From Saccoglossus kowalevskii (Eukaryota > Hemichordata > Enteropneusta > Harrimaniidae): DNA of 21,885 nt. Numbering within the stretch: the stretch's first letter is position 1; every line of letters begins with the position of its first letter. Positions 19,701-21,885 of this stretch are shown here, one piece after another. The stretch covers positions 203,793-225,677 of the forward strand of contig NW_003107099.1 of NCBI RefSeq assembly GCF_000003605.2, in the 5' to 3' direction. A program made the position numbers and the translations under genes. The notes under the pieces were generated by a model. It was not told where the DNA came from and ran no database searches. It saw nothing but the letters and a program-made list of their open reading frames with translations.

Positions 19701-20261
19701 ACAATCCTAAAGGTAAAAATGCAGGAATAGCTTTGTTTTTCACGTAATCTCATAATTTGTTAATTCTCAAGCTCGAATAAAATGCAATTGTTAACATACC
19801 ACTCATAGGTGAAATACGTTGTACAAATATAATTAATTCGATATTGTAATTTTTTTTTTATATTTTCACACTGACACTGTTTGCCGGAGTACGATATTTC
19901 TATATCTATTGACATAACGTGCCTTATCTCTCGGAGACAACGAAGTTCCGGTGCAGTTATCTCTATTAAACATAATTTATTTTAGATCGAGACCCCTACC
20001 ATGATGTACACGACTTTTGCTATTTCACATTATAAAGAGGAAATATACAAAGCGCAGGATATTGTTTTGTAGTCATCCAATTAAAACTCATATCTGTGGT
20101 CATAAAATAAATCACACGAATAAAGATGTCATGAAAGAAGTGAGCGACTAAACTACAATCTATATTCATTAACACTCAAACTCACAAATGATATCCACAG
20201 AATTAGGAATCTAGTGATTAAATTTTGAAAGGAAATCTGAGTCGTAATGTTATAAGGGGTA

Positions 20262-20293
20262 GTGATAAAACCGTGTTACAATGATTATGAAAC
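20262..20293 (+). repeat. Isolated 25-bp minisatellite unit left of the foldback element
   Basis: GTGATAAAACCGTGTTACAA then TGATTATGAAA is a single, slightly extended unit of the array that resumes at 21008. Confidence 0.85.
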
Positions 20294-20296
20294 AAG

Positions 20297-21006
20297 CAGC
20301 CTCCCGGCTGAGATAGCTCCGCTGTTAGCAATGCACATTTCAATTAAAGAACAGAAGATATCATTAGAAAATGAACAAAATGTATAGTATCAAAACAATC
20401 AGACTTGCGGTTTTCAACAAGAAGTGGAAAATATCACCTTTTACCAAAAATTGCAAACATATTCATCAAAATTAGAGAATTGAAGATATCATCATGAAAT
20501 GAACGAATCTGAGTTAGAACCACATGTAGTACCTATATATGTAATATCAAAGCAATTGGACTTGCGGTTTTCAACAAGAAGTCGAAAATATCACCTTTTA
20601 CCAAAAATGACAAAAATATTCACCAAAATTAGAGAATTTAAAGATACCATTACAAAATGAACAAATCTGAGAGAGGTCCACATGTAGTATCTATATATGT
20701 AATATCAAAGCAATTGGACTTGCGGTTTTTAACAAAAAGTTGAAAATATCACTTTTTACCAAAAATAACAAAAATATTCACCAAAATTAGAGAATTGAAG
20801 ATATCATCATGAAATGAACAAATCTAAGAGAGGTCTACCCAAGGTACATATACACCAAGTATCAAAGCATTCAGGCTTGTAGTTTTCAAGAAGAAGTCGA
20901 AAAAGTAAAACATTGACACGGACGACGGACGACGGACGATGGACGACGACGGACAATCACTCATATGATAAGCTCCGCTCGACAAAGTCGACAGCGGAAC
21001 TAAAAA
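20297..21006 (+). mobile_element. Foldback element with hairpin ends inside the minisatellite
   Basis: The left side has a CAGCC/TCCC/GGCTG hairpin then AGCTCCGCTGTT at 20315-20326. The right side has a GAC-rich run (about 20916-20955), GGACAATCA, then AGCTCCGCTC, GACAAAGTCG and ACAGCGGAACT, followed by an A run. The two ends are inverted (AGCTCCGCTGT versus ACAGCGGAACT). Family resemblance: GACGGAC-tailed, hairpin-ended repeats known from bivalves and other marine invertebrates. It has no open frame and presumably moves by help from another element. The 25-bp satellite motif lies on both sides. Confidence 0.6.
20344..20900 (+). repeat. 157-158-bp internal tandem repeat of the foldback element
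   Basis: ATTAGAGAAT recurs at 20471, 20628 and 20786, 157 and 158 bases apart, each followed by an AAGATA block, GAACAAATCTGAG and TTGCGGTTTTCAACAAGAAG variants. A leading copy near 20344 lacks about 28 bases (spacing 129) and the last is partial, giving roughly 3.5 copies. Confidence 0.85.
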
Positions 21007-21007
21007 A

Positions 21008-21885
21008 CGTGTTACAGTGATTAGGATAAAATCATGTTAGAGTGATTATGGTATAACCGTGTTACAGTGATAATGATAAAACCGTGTTACAGTGATTATG
21101 ATAAAACCGTGTTACAGTGATTATGATAAAACCGTGTTACAGTGATTGTGATGAAACCGTGTTACAGTGATTAAGGTAACACCGTGTTACAGTGATTATG
21201 AAAGAAAACGTGTTACAGTGATTATGATGAAACCGTGTTACAGTGATTATGATAAAATCGTGTTACAGTGATTATGATAAAACCGTGTTACAGTGATAAT
21301 GATAAAACCGTGTTACAGTGATTATGATGAAACCGCGTTACGGTGATTATGATATAACCGTGTTACAGTGATAATGATAAAACCGTGTTACAGTGATAAT
21401 GATAAAACCGTGTTACAGTAATAATGATAAAACCGTGTTACAGTGATTATGATAAAATCGTGTTACAGTGATTAAGGTAACACAGTGTTACAGTGATTAT
21501 GAAAGAAAACGTGTTACAGTGGTTATGATGAAACCGTGTTACAGTGATTATGATAAAATCGTATTACAGTGATTATGATAAAATCGTGTTACAGTGATTG
21601 AGGTAACACCGTGTTACAGTGATTATGATGAAACCGTGTTACAGTGATCATAATAAAACCGTGTTACAATGATAATGATAAAACCGTGTTACAGTGGTTA
21701 TGATAAAACAGTGTTACAGTGATAATGATAAAACCGTGTTACAGTGATTATGATAAAACCGTGTTACAGTGACAATGATAAAGCCGTGTTACAGTGATTA
21801 TGATAAAACCGTGTTACAGTGATAATGATAAAACCGTGTTACGTTGATTATGATAAAAACGTGTTACAGTGATTATGATAAAATC
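21008..21885 (+). repeat. 25-bp minisatellite array, about 35 units, open at the right edge
   Basis: Consensus CGTGTTACAGTGATTATGAT plus AAAAC, 25 bases, with scattered 26-base units (GAAAGAAAAC variant at about 21197 and 21498). Substitutions recur (TAATGAT, GATGAAACC, AAAATCG). A GGTAACAC variant occurs at 21171, 21472 and 21598, spaced 301 and 126 bases, that is 12 and 5 units plus one base. All frames contain stops, so it is non-coding. Confidence 0.97.

Larger units (their letters stand above)
12866..21885 (-). other. Early GABBR2 intron (inferred), no exon recognised
   Basis: The 12865 exon begins at a splice acceptor in the middle of the ligand-domain fold, so a coding exon must lie further right. 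I looked on the minus strand for the conserved PAVExA, PGYxL and DTxC segments next to a donor and found none. The open frames here are short, carry no recognisable domain and several overlap repeats. The stretch is probably intron to the right edge, and contains the repeats listed separately. Confidence 0.6.

Noticed and set aside
21008-21885. Regular direct repeats considered as a CRISPR array
   Set aside because: Units abut every 25 bases with no unique spacers and no cas genes, in an animal sequence; this is a minisatellite.

Overview
The window is animal nuclear DNA. It is AT-rich, has short exons bounded by GT/AG introns, and carries minisatellites, foldback elements and MITE-like repeats. 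Nearly everything codable belongs to one gene on the minus strand: a GABA-B receptor subunit 2 (GABBR2-type, class C GPCR). I followed it through 17 consecutive coding exons from 12865 down to the stop codon at 53-55. Every junction keeps the reading frame, and the joined coding sequence is 2553 bases (850 residues plus stop). Only the N-terminal part (signal peptide and roughly the first hundred residues of the ligand-domain fold) is missing. It is probably encoded beyond 21885. Repeat styles (a GACGGAC-rich element tail ending in an AGCTCCGCT hairpin, and a TACTGTAAAACAT-ended MITE) suggest a marine invertebrate such as a mollusc, other lophotrochozoan, hemichordate or amphioxus. I cannot fix the species.

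Layout, read along the gene (right to left). 21885-12866: about 9 kb with no recognisable exon, inferred to be the first or an early intron. It holds a 25-bp minisatellite, a foldback element carrying its own 157-bp tandem repeat, a second copy of that element's end, a TA-flanked MITE, a 53-bp tandem repeat and a possible tRNA-derived SINE fragment. 12865-6456: eight exons for the extracellular Venus-flytrap domain. 5649-1754: seven-transmembrane domain in six exons. 1302-680: coiled-coil exons, the segment that in this family pairs with subunit 1. 462-53: cytoplasmic tail and stop. Positions 1-52 are the start of the 3' UTR.

In known animals subunit 2 does not bind GABA. It heterodimerises with subunit 1 and activates Gi/o proteins. 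The sequence agrees: it follows subunit 2 at diagnostic sites, has the TM3/ECL2 cysteines and has a leucine-rich coiled coil. A notable oddity is the paired absence of the two cysteines that form one of the three flytrap disulfides of human GABBR2. I see no other convincing gene on either strand. No bacterial, viral or CRISPR-type system is present. The points worth a second look are this cysteine pair and the nested repeat structures in the 9-kb intron.
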